Below, one piece after another: positions 55,197 to 63,236 of a stretch of DNA of 64,000 bases. The position numbers were made by a program, and so were the translations under genes. Every line of letters begins with the position of its first letter. Position 1 is the first letter of the stretch. The notes under the pieces are model-generated. The model worked only from the letters and a program-made list of their open reading frames with translations. It did no database searches and had not been told where the DNA came from. The stretch is from Cellulomonas hominis (GTDB lineage Bacteria; Actinomycetota; Actinomycetes; Actinomycetales; Cellulomonadaceae), in contig NZ_JACHDN010000001.1 in assembly GCF_014201095.1 (NCBI RefSeq), forward strand, positions 1,612,001 through 1,676,000, given 5' to 3'.

Positions 55197-57424
55197 CAGA
55201 CCGCGTCGGCGGGCATCGACCCCGTGCTGCCCGCCAGGTGCTTGACCCGCGACGAGATCTCGACGTGGCGCCCGTGCACCATCGGCCGCTGCTGCGGGTT
55301 GCCGAGGTAGCCGCAGGTCCGCTTGACGACGTCGCAGGTGCGGGGGTCGGCGTTCCCGCAGCCGGGGCAGGCGAACCCGCGCTCGGTGGGCGTGAAGTCG
55401 CCGGAGAACCCGCACTCCAGGCAGTGGTCGATCGGGGTGTTCGTGCCGAGGTAGCCGACCCGGTCGTACGCGTAGTCCCACACGGCCTCGAGCGCCTTCG
55501 GGTTCTGCTGCAGCACGGGGTACTCGCAGTAGTGGATGAACCCGCCGGAGGCGTACTGCGGGTACTCCGCCTCGAAGTCGAGCTTCTCGAACGGCGTCGG
55601 GGCCTTGCGGACGTCGTAGTGGAAGGAGTTCGTGTAGTAGTCCTTGTCGGTGATGTCGGGCACCGAGCCGAACTTCTTCTTGTCCAGGCGGCAGAACCGG
55701 TCGGTCAGCGACTCCGACGGCGTGGAGTAGACCGAGAACTGGTAGCCGTGCTGCGCGGTCCACTCCTTCGCGCGGGTGGCCAGGGTGCGCAGGACGCGCA
55801 GCGTGAACTCCTTGGCCTCCGGGTCGCTCTCCCACGCGCCGCCGAAGAACGCCGCCGCGGCCTCGTACAGCCCGATGTAGCCCAGCGACACCGTGGCGCG
55901 GCCGTTCCGGAAGAGCGCGTCGACGTCGTCGTCCGGGGCGAGCCGCTGCCCGAACGCGCCGTGCACGTAGAGGATCGGGGCGTTCGCCGGCACGGCCTCC
56001 TTGCACCGCTCGACGCGGTACAGCAGGGCGTCGTGCACGGTCTCGAGCCGCTGCTCCAGCAGGGCCCAGAACGCGTCGAGGTCACCGCGGGTCTCCAACG
56101 CGATGCGCGGGACGTTGAGGGTGACGACGCCGAGGTTCATCCGGCCCTCGACGACGTCGTTGCCGTCCTCGTCGCTCCACCCCTGCAGGAACGACCGGCA
56201 GCCCATGGGCACCTTGAACGAGCCGGTGATCTCGACGATCTTGTCGTAGCTGAGGATGTCCGGGTACATGCGCTTGGTGGCGCACTCCACGGCGAGCGTC
56301 TTGATGTCGTAGTTCGGGTCCTCGGCCCGCAGGTTCACCCCGCGGCGCAGCGTGAAGATGAGCTTCGGGAAGATCGCGGTCCGGCGCTCCTTGCCGAGGC
56401 CGAGGATGCGGATCTGCAGGATCGCCCGCTGGATCTCGCGCTCGAACCAGCCCGTGCCGAGGCCGAACCCGACCGACGTGAACGGGGTCTGCCCGTTCGA
56501 GGTGAACAGGGTGTTGATCTCGTACTCGAGCGACTGCATCGCGTCGTAGATGTCCTTGCGGGTCTTCTCCTCCGCGAAGGCCCGGCGCCGGTCGGGGTCG
56601 TCGATCCAGCGCTCGGCATCCGCCAGGTGCTTGGCGAAGTTCCGCTCGGCGTACGGGGCCAGGAGCTCGTCGATCCGGTTGACCGAGCACCCGCCGTACT
56701 GCGACGAGGAGACGTTCGCGATGATCTGCGAGATCTGCGCGGTGGCGGTCTGGATGGAGCGCGGCGGGTCGACCTGGGCGTTCCCGATCCGGAAGCCCTC
56801 GGACAGCATCGTCCGGAAGTCGATGAGGCAGCAGTTCGTCATCGGGGCGTACGGGTGGTAGTCGAGGTCGTGGTAGTGGATGTCGCCCTTCGCGTGGGCG
56901 TTCGCGACGTGCGGCGGCAGCATCTTCAGGCCGATGGCCTTGCCCACGGCGCCGGCGGTGAGGTCGCGCTGGGTGTTGAAGACGTCGGCGTCCTTGTTGG
57001 CGTTCTCGTGGACGACGGACTGGTCCTTGCCGACGAGCTGGCCGATCGAGTGGTTGACGTCGAGCGCCTTGGACCGGGCCATGTCCCGCTGCACGCGGTA
57101 GTCGATGTAGACCCGGGCGACGTCGTACTGGTGCGACTCCAGCAGGGTGTGCTCGACGACGTTCTGGATCTCGTAGATCTTCACCTCGCCGTCGAACCGC
57201 GTGGTGAGCTCCCCGACCACCTGCTCCACGAGGTCGTCGAGCACCAGCTCGTGCAGGGCACCGAGCTCGCCGTGCACCTCGACGAAGGCCTTGGCGACGG
57301 CGGCGCGGATGCGGGACGGGTCGAACGGGAGGGCGCGGCCGTCCCGCTTGCGGACCGTGAGCGCGGCTTCCTCGAGGGTGAGCGCCACCGGCTGCCCGGC
57401 CCCGTCCAGCTCGGTCGTCGTCAT
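55196..57424 (-). CDS. nrdD: Anaerobic ribonucleoside-triphosphate reductase
   Basis: A 742-residue class III ribonucleotide reductase. The N-terminal ATP-cone reads TVRKRDGRALPFDPSRIRAAVAKA. The catalytic part has VNDIG-type segments such as NSIGQLVGKDQSV (here VNHSIGQLVGKDQSV). Zinc Cys pairs are CLECGF and CPGCGN. The glycyl radical site is Gly705 in RTCGYLGNPQQRP. It makes deoxyribonucleotides without oxygen. ATG 57424 follows GGAGGGGAGCGGCGGAG-type purine-rich sequence. Two NrdR boxes lie upstream. Confidence 0.95.
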   Translation of the reverse strand: MTTTELDGAGQPVALTLEEAALTVRKRDGRALPFDPSRIRAAVAKAFVEVHGELGALHELVLDDLVEQVVGELTTRFDGEVKIYEIQNVVEHTLLESHQYDVARVYIDYRVQRDMARSKALDVNHSIGQLVGKDQSVVHENANKDADVFNTQRDLTAGAVGKAIGLKMLPPHVANAHAKGDIHYHDLDYHPYAPMTNCCLIDFRTMLSEGFRIGNAQVDPPRSIQTATAQISQIIANVSSSQYGGCSVNRIDELLAPYAERNFAKHLADAERWIDDPDRRRAFAEEKTRKDIYDAMQSLEYEINTLFTSNGQTPFTSVGFGLGTGWFEREIQRAILQIRILGLGKERRTAIFPKLIFTLRRGVNLRAEDPNYDIKTLAVECATKRMYPDILSYDKIVEITGSFKVPMGCRSFLQGWSDEDGNDVVEGRMNLGVVTLNVPRIALETRGDLDAFWALLEQRLETVHDALLYRVERCKEAVPANAPILYVHGAFGQRLAPDDDVDALFRNGRATVSLGYIGLYEAAAAFFGGAWESDPEAKEFTLRVLRTLATRAKEWTAQHGYQFSVYSTPSESLTDRFCRLDKKKFGSVPDITDKDYYTNSFHYDVRKAPTPFEKLDFEAEYPQYASGGFIHYCEYPVLQQNPKALEAVWDYAYDRVGYLGTNTPIDHCLECGFSGDFTPTERGFACPGCGNADPRTCDVVKRTCGYLGNPQQRPMVHGRHVEISSRVKHLAGSTGSMPADAV

Positions 57425-57453
57425 CTCCGCCGCTCCCCTCCAGTCCCACCGCC

Positions 57454-57469
57454 GCACTACATCTAGTGC
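57454..57469. promoter_or_regulatory. NrdR box 1
   Basis: GCACTACATCTAGTGC matches the NrdR consensus (ACACWATATATWGTGT type) with near-perfect dyad symmetry, 30 bases upstream of nrdD. Confidence 0.85.
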
Positions 57470-57484
57470 GAATCACAGCGGTGC

Positions 57485-57500
57485 AACACTAGATCTGGGG
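57485..57500. promoter_or_regulatory. NrdR box 2
   Basis: AACACTAGATCTGGGG is a less perfect NrdR box whose centre lies 31 bases from that of box 1, three helical turns, the usual pairing distance for NrdR. Confidence 0.75.
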
Positions 57501-57629
57501 GTTGGACGGGGGTGGGCCGAAGGTCCCACGCCGCCGGGTCCGCCCTGGTCGCGACGGCGCCGATCGACCGGCCGGATCACCGGGTCCCGGCGTGTCGCCG
57601 CGGCCCGTCCGCCGACGCTACCGTGCCCC

Positions 57630-58619
57630 ATGGCCCTTCGCGTCCTCCTCGTCGGCGGCACCGGCATCATCAGCTCCGCATGCACCCGTCTGGCCGTCGA
57701 GCGCGGCCTCGACGTCACCCTCCTGAACCGCGGGTCCAGCCCCGCCCGTCCGGTCCCGGACGGCGTCGAGGTGCTCCACGCCGACGTCCGCGACCCGGCC
57801 TCCGTCCGCGCCGCCCTCGGCGAGCGCGAGTTCGACGCCGTCGTCGACTGGGTGGCCTTCACGCCCCGGCACGTCGCCACCGACGTCGAGCTGTTCGCGG
57901 GCCGGACCGGGCAGTACGTGTTCATCAGCTCCGCGTCGGCGTACCAGACCCCGCCCGAGCGGCTGCCCGTCACGGAGTCGACCCCGCTGCGCAACCCGCA
58001 CTGGCAGTACTCCCGGGACAAGATCGCCTGCGAGGACCTGCTGGTGCGCGCGTACCGCGACTCCGGCTTCCCGGTGACGATCGTCCGCCCGTCGCACACC
58101 TACGACCGCACCTCCGTCCCGCTGGACGGCGGCTGGACCGCGGTCGAGCGGATGCGGCAGGGCCGGGAGGTCGTCGTGCACGGCGACGGCACCTCGCTGT
58201 GGACGCTCACCCACCACGAGGACTTCGCACGCGGGTTCGTGCCGCTGCTCGGCCACCCGCGCACGCTCGGGGAGGCGTTCCACATCACCTCCGACGACGT
58301 GCTGACCTGGAACCAGGTGGTGCGCGCCCTGGCCGCGGCCGCGGGCGTCGAGCCGCGGGTCGTGCACGTGCCGTCGGACGCCATCGCGGCGGCCGACCCC
58401 GAGTGGGGCGCCGGGCTGCTCGGCGACAAGGCGCACTCGATGGTGTTCGACACGACGAAGCTGCGGACGCTGGTCCCGGACTTCCGGACGACGGTCACGT
58501 TCGAGGAGGGCGCGCGGCAGATCGTCGCCTGGCACGACGCCGACCCGGCGCGCCGCGTGGTGGACGCGCGGCTCGACGCGGTGATGGACGACCTGGTGGC
58601 GCGGTTCCGCGTGCGGTGA
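57630..58619 (+). CDS. NAD-dependent epimerase/dehydratase (extended SDR) protein
   Basis: A 329-residue Rossmann protein. VLLVGGTGIISSACTRLAVERGLDVTLLNRGSSP (in part VLLVGGTGIISSACTRLA) and FDAVVDWVAFTPRHV mark an atypical SDR of the CSP41-like type. FISSASAYQTPPERLPVTESTPLRNPHWQYSRDKIACEDLL includes YSRDK as the YxxxK pair. The C-terminal part ends ARRVVDARLDAVMDDLVARF. The substrate may be a nucleotide sugar or isoflavone-like compound. ATG 57630 lies 205 bases from nrdD, divergent. Its stop is one base from the next gene on the other strand. Confidence 0.82.
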   Translation: MALRVLLVGGTGIISSACTRLAVERGLDVTLLNRGSSPARPVPDGVEVLHADVRDPASVRAALGEREFDAVVDWVAFTPRHVATDVELFAGRTGQYVFISSASAYQTPPERLPVTESTPLRNPHWQYSRDKIACEDLLVRAYRDSGFPVTIVRPSHTYDRTSVPLDGGWTAVERMRQGREVVVHGDGTSLWTLTHHEDFARGFVPLLGHPRTLGEAFHITSDDVLTWNQVVRALAAAAGVEPRVVHVPSDAIAAADPEWGAGLLGDKAHSMVFDTTKLRTLVPDFRTTVTFEEGARQIVAWHDADPARRVVDARLDAVMDDLVARFRVR

Positions 58620-58620
58620 C

Positions 58621-59220
58621 TCAGTCCAGGTGACCGGCGATCCCGCCGGCGCCCCCGAGCTTCGCGGCGTTCAGCGCGCCGTAGGTCAGCCGGGTCGCCA
58701 GCGGCGAGGTGCGCGCGGAGCCGCCCGCGGCCACGTGGTCGGCCTGCGCGCGCAGCGCGAGCACCGCGTCGCGGGACCCGCCGGTGCGGTGCCGCTCGAG
58801 GGCGTCGGCCAGGGCGCGGAGCACCGGGGCCTCCTGCGACGCCTCCAGGTGGTCCGTGACGGCGAGGACGGGGACGAACGACCGCCGCCGGGACCCCGCG
58901 GGGCGCAGGCCGAGCAGCAGCCCGCCGCCCCCGTTCGCCACCAGGCCGGCGCTCGTGCTCGGCGCGAGGCTGATCCGCCGCGTCCGCCCGAACCGGGTCA
59001 CCACGACCTCGCCGGCCTCGGCGTCGAGCGTGGTCGACGACCGCCGCAGCACCACCGTCCCGACGGCCAGCAGGGCGAGGACGGCGACGACGCCGACCCG
59101 GTAGCGCGGCTCGGTCACGAACAGCCAGCCGAGCGCGCCCAGCGTCAGCACCGCGGTCGCGACGACCCACCCCCACCACCCGCGCGAGGTCAGCCCCGGG
59201 ATCGCGAGCGGCGCGGCCAC
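58621..59220 (-). CDS. Membrane protein of the type VII secretion-type cassette
   Basis: A 199-residue protein of unknown family. Two hydrophobic helices (about 14-34 and 40-58) precede a beta-rich domain with EVVVTRFGRTRRISLAPSTS and VPVLAVTDHLEASQEAPVLRALADALERH. Its C-terminus, VLALRAQADHVAAGGSARTSPL, is shared with the gene at 61602 (GLLRAQADHLDRGGDLRSSPL), which makes them paralogues flanking the cassette. It is the last gene of the operon, three bases from the previous stop. Function unknown. Confidence 0.7.
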   Translation of the reverse strand: MAAPLAIPGLTSRGWWGWVVATAVLTLGALGWLFVTEPRYRVGVVAVLALLAVGTVVLRRSSTTLDAEAGEVVVTRFGRTRRISLAPSTSAGLVANGGGGLLLGLRPAGSRRRSFVPVLAVTDHLEASQEAPVLRALADALERHRTGGSRDAVLALRAQADHVAAGGSARTSPLATRLTYGALNAAKLGGAGGIAGHLD

Positions 59221-59223
59221 GCC

Positions 59224-59964
59224 TCAGGCCCCCGCCACGGCCGCGACCGCGTCGAGCACGGTCGTCCGGACCAGGTCCTCGACCTCGGCCCGCGCGGCCG
59301 GCCGGGCGACCGGCGGCGTCCCCGTGCCCTCCCGTGCCTCGACGACCCAGGCGCCGCCGGGGCCCGTGAACAGCCCCAGCAGCGGGGGGTGCCGGTCGTC
59401 GGCGTGCCGGACCACCACGTCGGTGCGCAGCAGCGCGGCGCCGAGGGCCTCGGCCACCTCGAGCGGCGGCTCGGACCCGTCGCCGGGCAGGGCGACGGGC
59501 TCGCCGGCGGAGTCGCCGCACTCCGGGTGCACGCTCGCCGCCGTGACCAGGCCGACCAGCGCGTCCGCATCGGCCAGGGCGAAGCGGTGCAGGCCGTCCG
59601 ACCCGACCTGCTCCACCACCACGACGTCGTCCACCACGTGCGCGTACCAGTAGTCCTGCGTGGCCAGGGTCGTCCGGCCGACCGCGACGACCACCCGGGC
59701 CGCCCGGCGCAGCGTGATCAGCGAGAGGACGTCCTGCCGCACCTGCACCTCGACGGACGGCTCACCGACTGCGTCGGCGAGCGCCCGCGGGGTCGGCGGG
59801 TCCACGATCCCCCGGGCCTGCAGCCCGCGGTACGCCGTCCGCACGGCCGTCTCGCGCTCCGCGTCGCCGAGCGTCGCGAGGTACGGCGCGACCACCAGGC
59901 CGCCCGGGCCCGCGAGGATCGCGAGCTCCTCGTCCGTCAGGGTCTCCACCGGCACCGCGGTCAC
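59224..59964 (-). CDS. EspG-like secretion chaperone candidate
   Basis: A 246-residue soluble protein. The core SLITLRRAARVVVAVGRTTLATQDYWYAHVVDDVVVVEQVGSDGLHRFALADADALVGL (in part VVVAVGRTTLATQDYWYAHVV) has the repeated strands seen in EspG-type chaperones that carry ESX substrates. The start is GTG 59964 behind GGGAGG; GTG 59984 overlapping the previous stop is the alternative. Placement directly after a WXG protein gene supports the assignment, but the identity is not proven. Confidence 0.5.
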   Translation of the reverse strand: MTAVPVETLTDEELAILAGPGGLVVAPYLATLGDAERETAVRTAYRGLQARGIVDPPTPRALADAVGEPSVEVQVRQDVLSLITLRRAARVVVAVGRTTLATQDYWYAHVVDDVVVVEQVGSDGLHRFALADADALVGLVTAASVHPECGDSAGEPVALPGDGSEPPLEVAEALGAALLRTDVVVRHADDRHPPLLGLFTGPGGAWVVEAREGTGTPPVARPAARAEVEDLVRTTVLDAVAAVAGA

Positions 59965-59981
59965 GTCGCCGCCTCCCGTCG

Positions 59982-61262
59982 TCACAGCAGTCCGAAGGAC
60001 AGCACGTCGAGTGCGCCCTTGCCCAGGTCGCGGAGGTTCTCCCCCGCGTCGCGCACGGTGTCCCCGGCCCAGTCGACCGCGTCCGACACGGCGCCCGTCG
60101 TCGCGTTCCACGCCGTGCTCGCCGCGTCGGCCACGTGCCCGGCGGCGGAGGAGACGAAGTCGCCGATGGCCTCGCGGTTGTCCCAGATCATGTTGCCGAG
60201 GCTCCACGCGCCGTAGGCGAGGACCGCGCCGCCCGCGACAGCCACCCCGACCGGCCCGAGCGCGCTGCCCGCGAGCAGGAGCGTCCCCGCGCCGGCCACG
60301 CCGCCGAGCGCGAACCCGCGGGTCGCCCAGCCGCGGGCGCCCTCGTACCCGCCGCCGGTCACCACGTCGACCGCGCCGGTCGCGATGGTGACCGGCAGGA
60401 ACGCCTTGCCGACCAGCCCCGCCGCCCGGCTGCCCATGACGAAGCGCAGGACGCCGCCGTTCGCCGGCCCGTTCTTGAACGCGGCGAGCGCGTTGTCCGC
60501 GGCGTCGAAGTTCCGGAGCATCGTCTGGTAGTCCGTGATCGGCGCGAAGGCCGCCCGCAGGTAGTTCAGGTACGTCGTGCCCTTGGTGGCCGTCCCGACG
60601 AACTTCTTGATGACCTGCGCCAGCGCGACCCCGCCCGCGCCGACGGCCCCCAGGGCACCGACGACGTCGCCGGAGTCGATCGCCCGCTGGAGGTAGGCGT
60701 CGACCGCCGAGGAGAGCGTCTGCGGGACGGGCACCGCCGACAGCGTGCCCGCGACCTGCACGTCCGTCGCGGCGACCTGCTCCAGCGCGGCCGTGATCTG
60801 CGCGGCGTGGTCGGCCGCCTGCTCGTTGAGCGCGCGCTGCTCGGCGTCCCGGCGCGCGCCGGCGCCCGTGGGGTCGCCGACCTCGGTCAGCACCGGCGGG
60901 AGCGTCGGCGCGGTGACCCGGCCGTCGTCGGCCACGGTGAAGCCCGCGGACCGCACGCTCTCGACGGTCGCGAGCAGCGCGTCCCGGGCGCTGCCGAGGT
61001 CGGCTGCCCCCGCCTGCAGCGCGGAGCGGGCGGACTCCAGGGCGTCCGCGAGCTCGAACCCGGTCGCCGACTCGCGCGCGATCCGCTCCGCGGCGGCCTG
61101 GGCGGCCTCGCCCTCCCAGCGCTCGGCGAGGCGGGCCATCGTCGCCTTCGCGGCCTGGACCTGCGCCTCGACCGTGGCGCGGGCCTCCTCGACGCCCGCG
61201 GCGGCGTCCGCGAGCGCCCCCGGGCGCCAGCCGCGGACCACCTCGAGGGTCAGCGCGGTCAC
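59982..61262 (-). CDS. WXG-type secreted effector with hydrophobic C-terminus
   Basis: A 426-residue protein. Residues 1-100 form a helical hairpin with the WxG turn in LAERWEGEAAQAAAERI (Trp49-Gly51), as in ESX substrates. A middle region of about 200 residues follows. Residues 315-357 are a glycine-zipper hydrophobic segment (GGVAGAGTLLLAGSALGPV and GGAVLAYGAWSLGNMIW). The C-terminus is helical and charged. Such a plan suggests a membrane-active or pore-forming cargo. The GTG at 61262 overlaps the previous stop by GTGA. Confidence 0.72.
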   Translation of the reverse strand: MTALTLEVVRGWRPGALADAAAGVEEARATVEAQVQAAKATMARLAERWEGEAAQAAAERIARESATGFELADALESARSALQAGAADLGSARDALLATVESVRSAGFTVADDGRVTAPTLPPVLTEVGDPTGAGARRDAEQRALNEQAADHAAQITAALEQVAATDVQVAGTLSAVPVPQTLSSAVDAYLQRAIDSGDVVGALGAVGAGGVALAQVIKKFVGTATKGTTYLNYLRAAFAPITDYQTMLRNFDAADNALAAFKNGPANGGVLRFVMGSRAAGLVGKAFLPVTIATGAVDVVTGGGYEGARGWATRGFALGGVAGAGTLLLAGSALGPVGVAVAGGAVLAYGAWSLGNMIWDNREAIGDFVSSAAGHVADAASTAWNATTGAVSDAVDWAGDTVRDAGENLRDLGKGALDVLSFGLL

Positions 61263-61555
61263 TGCGGCACCATCCCGGCGAACCGGCCGGAGGTGGACGC
61301 CTCCGCGCCGCGGTACCCGTCGGCGGTGCCCGAGGCGCTCGCCGCCATGCCGCGCACGTTCTCCCCGAGGACCTGCACGGCGGCCGCCACCCGGGTGGAC
61401 ACCCAGACTGCCGCCTCGCCCGTCGCGGACCCGGGCAGCGCGTCGGGCACCGGGGCGAACGGCCCCGCCACGTCCGCGGCCTGCAGCGCGGCGGCGGCCT
61501 CCTCCAGCTCCGCCGCGGCGGTGTCCAGTGCCGATGTCTCGACGGCGACGCTCAT
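61259..61555 (-). CDS. Small ESX-type secretion target with YxxxE signal
   Basis: A 98-residue protein with two helices and a C-terminal TADGYRGAEAS. Tyr81-x3-Glu85 is the YxxxD/E signal of type VII (ESX) substrates such as EspC-like proteins. No WxG turn is present, as in the partner member of heterodimers. The stop overlaps the WXG gene start, so it is a likely partner of that protein. ATG 61555. Confidence 0.72.
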   Translation of the reverse strand: MSVAVETSALDTAAAELEEAAAALQAADVAGPFAPVPDALPGSATGEAAVWVSTRVAAAVQVLGENVRGMAASASGTADGYRGAEASTSGRFAGMVPQ

Positions 61556-61601
61556 CGCCGGGACCCCCTCTTCGTCGTCGTCCTGCCGAACCGCCCGCCG
61601 G

Positions 61602-62057
61602 TCAGCCCGTGGCGAGCCCGCCGAGGCTGCCGCCGCCACCGATCTTGCGGGACAACGGCGACGAGCGCAGGTCGCCGCCGCGGTCCAGGTGGTCGGCCTG
61701 GGCGCGCAGCAGGCCCACGACGCCCTCGACGTCCCGCGGCCCGCGGCGTGCCAGGTCGTCGGCCAGCGCGCGGAGCGTCGGTGCCGGCTGGCAGGCCTCG
61801 TGCTGCCGCGTGAGAACCAGCAGCGGGACCGCGGCGCGGCGCCAGCCGTTGAACCGCTCGAGCGCCAGGTCGACGCCGTCGCGGCGGCTGCCGAGCATGA
61901 GGTAGGCGCGGCGCTCGGCCGCGACCGGGCGGATCCGCCACGACGTCCGGGCCGGCGACAGCACGCCCGTCGCCGGGTCGTACGTGCCGGCGACCTCGCC
62001 GCGGGCGCCGGGGTCGAGGCGGAGGAGCGCCAGGGGGGCGCCGGTGCTGCTGGGCAC
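61602..62057 (-). CDS. First gene of the type VII-type cassette, paralogue of the last gene
   Basis: A 151-residue soluble protein with strands YDPATGVLSPARTSWRIRPV and AYLMLGSRRDGVDLAL, then VPLLVLTRQHEACQPAPTLRALADDLARR. Its C-terminus GLLRAQADHLDRGGDLRSSPLSRKIGGGG matches the gene at 58621. GTG 62057 follows AAGGA. It is first in the operon, 47 bases before the small target gene. Family unknown; roles as immunity, adaptor or chaperone partner are possible. Confidence 0.7.
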   Translation of the reverse strand: MPSSTGAPLALLRLDPGARGEVAGTYDPATGVLSPARTSWRIRPVAAERRAYLMLGSRRDGVDLALERFNGWRRAAVPLLVLTRQHEACQPAPTLRALADDLARRGPRDVEGVVGLLRAQADHLDRGGDLRSSPLSRKIGGGGSLGGLATG

Positions 62058-62196
62058 GTCCGTCCTTCCGTCGGGGGTCGGCGGCTCGGGCCGCCGCGGG
62101 TCACGGTAACCGGCGGGTACGACGTCCCGCAGCGGGGCCACGCCGGTGTCCCGCGGACCCCTCCGCGCGCCATCTGCGCCCACGTGTCCTACGATT

Positions 62197-62206
62197 CCGG
62201 ACAAAT
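62197..62206 (+). promoter_or_regulatory. Motif CCGGACAAAT upstream of the glycosyltransferase
   Basis: The same ten bases occur at 31041-31050. A TACGAT box (62190-62195 region) lies just upstream. Function unknown. Confidence 0.3.
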
Positions 62207-62278
62207 CGCCGCATACCGGGCCAGGCAGGGGCGGGCAGGCGGCGGACAACCCCAGCGTCGGAGCGAGAGGTTCCCGCC

Positions 62279-63235
62279 ATGCCCCGTGCCCGAACCACGC
62301 ACGTCCCGCAGCTGTCGGTCGGCGTGCCCGTGTACAACGGCGCCCTGTTCCTCGAGGAGGCCCTGACCGCGCTCCGCGACCAGGACCTCGAGGACATCGA
62401 GGTCGTCGTGTCGGACAACGGCTCGACCGACGCGAGCCCCAAGATCGCGCAGAAGTTCGCCGACGCCGATCCGCGGTTCCGGCTGGTGCGCTCCGCGGTG
62501 AACCAGGGCGTGGCGCGGAACTTCAACCGCACGCTGGCGCTCGCCCGCGCCCCGCTGTTCATGTGGCACGCCGCGGACGACCGCGTGGGTCCGGGCCACC
62601 TCGCCGCCTGCCGGGACGCCCTCGCCGCCCATCCCCGGTCCGACATCGCGTTCCCGCTGGTCACGCTCATCGACGCGGCGGGCGACCCGGTCGGCCGGAT
62701 GGACGACGAGGGGCTGACCTTCACCGGCCTCTCGCCGTCGGCGCGCGTCGACGTGCTGCTGCGCCGGTCGGTGTACCAGTCGATCGCGTGGGGCGGCGTG
62801 CACCGCACGGAGCGGCTGCGCGCGCTCGGCGGCCACCCGCGGTTCTTCGGCGGGGACATCGTGCTGGCCATCCGGTCCGCGCTGCGCGGCGAGTGGGTCG
62901 TGATCCCGGAGCAGCACTTCTTCTGCCGCCGGCACGACAACCAGAACAGCAAGGCCGTCGGCGCCGACCCGACCGTGCAGGTCCGCAGCTACGACCCGTC
63001 GTTCCGCCGGCCGGTCGCGTTCCCGCAGTGGTACCTGACGTTCCGGATGCTCACCGAGGCGGCCTCGGCGCCCGTCCCCGCGGTCGAGCGCGTGCGGGCG
63101 ACGGGCGCCGTGGTCCGCCGGTGGGTGGTCCCCGAGTGGCGGATGCTGCCCTACGACGTGAAGCGGAACCTGATCCGGCTGCGCACCGGGACGTACCGGG
63201 GCGCGTTCTCGTCCTCGTCGGGCTACTGGGTCTGA
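62279..63235 (+). CDS. Glycosyltransferase family 2
   Basis: A 318-residue GT-A glycosyltransferase. It has PQLSVGVPVYNGALFLEEALTALRDQDL, VVSDNGSTDASP, and the metal-binding WHAADDRVGPGHL (DxD-type). NFNRTLALARAPLFMWHAADD is shared by rhamnosyl- and other sugar transferases of cell-surface polymers. No membrane helix is evident. ATG 62279 follows GCGAGAGG. The preceding gap has a CCGGACAAAT motif at 62197. It converges with the GH36 gene at a one-base gap. Confidence 0.88.
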   Translation: MPRARTTHVPQLSVGVPVYNGALFLEEALTALRDQDLEDIEVVVSDNGSTDASPKIAQKFADADPRFRLVRSAVNQGVARNFNRTLALARAPLFMWHAADDRVGPGHLAACRDALAAHPRSDIAFPLVTLIDAAGDPVGRMDDEGLTFTGLSPSARVDVLLRRSVYQSIAWGGVHRTERLRALGGHPRFFGGDIVLAIRSALRGEWVVIPEQHFFCRRHDNQNSKAVGADPTVQVRSYDPSFRRPVAFPQWYLTFRMLTEAASAPVPAVERVRATGAVVRRWVVPEWRMLPYDVKRNLIRLRTGTYRGAFSSSSGYWV

Positions 63236-63236
63236 G

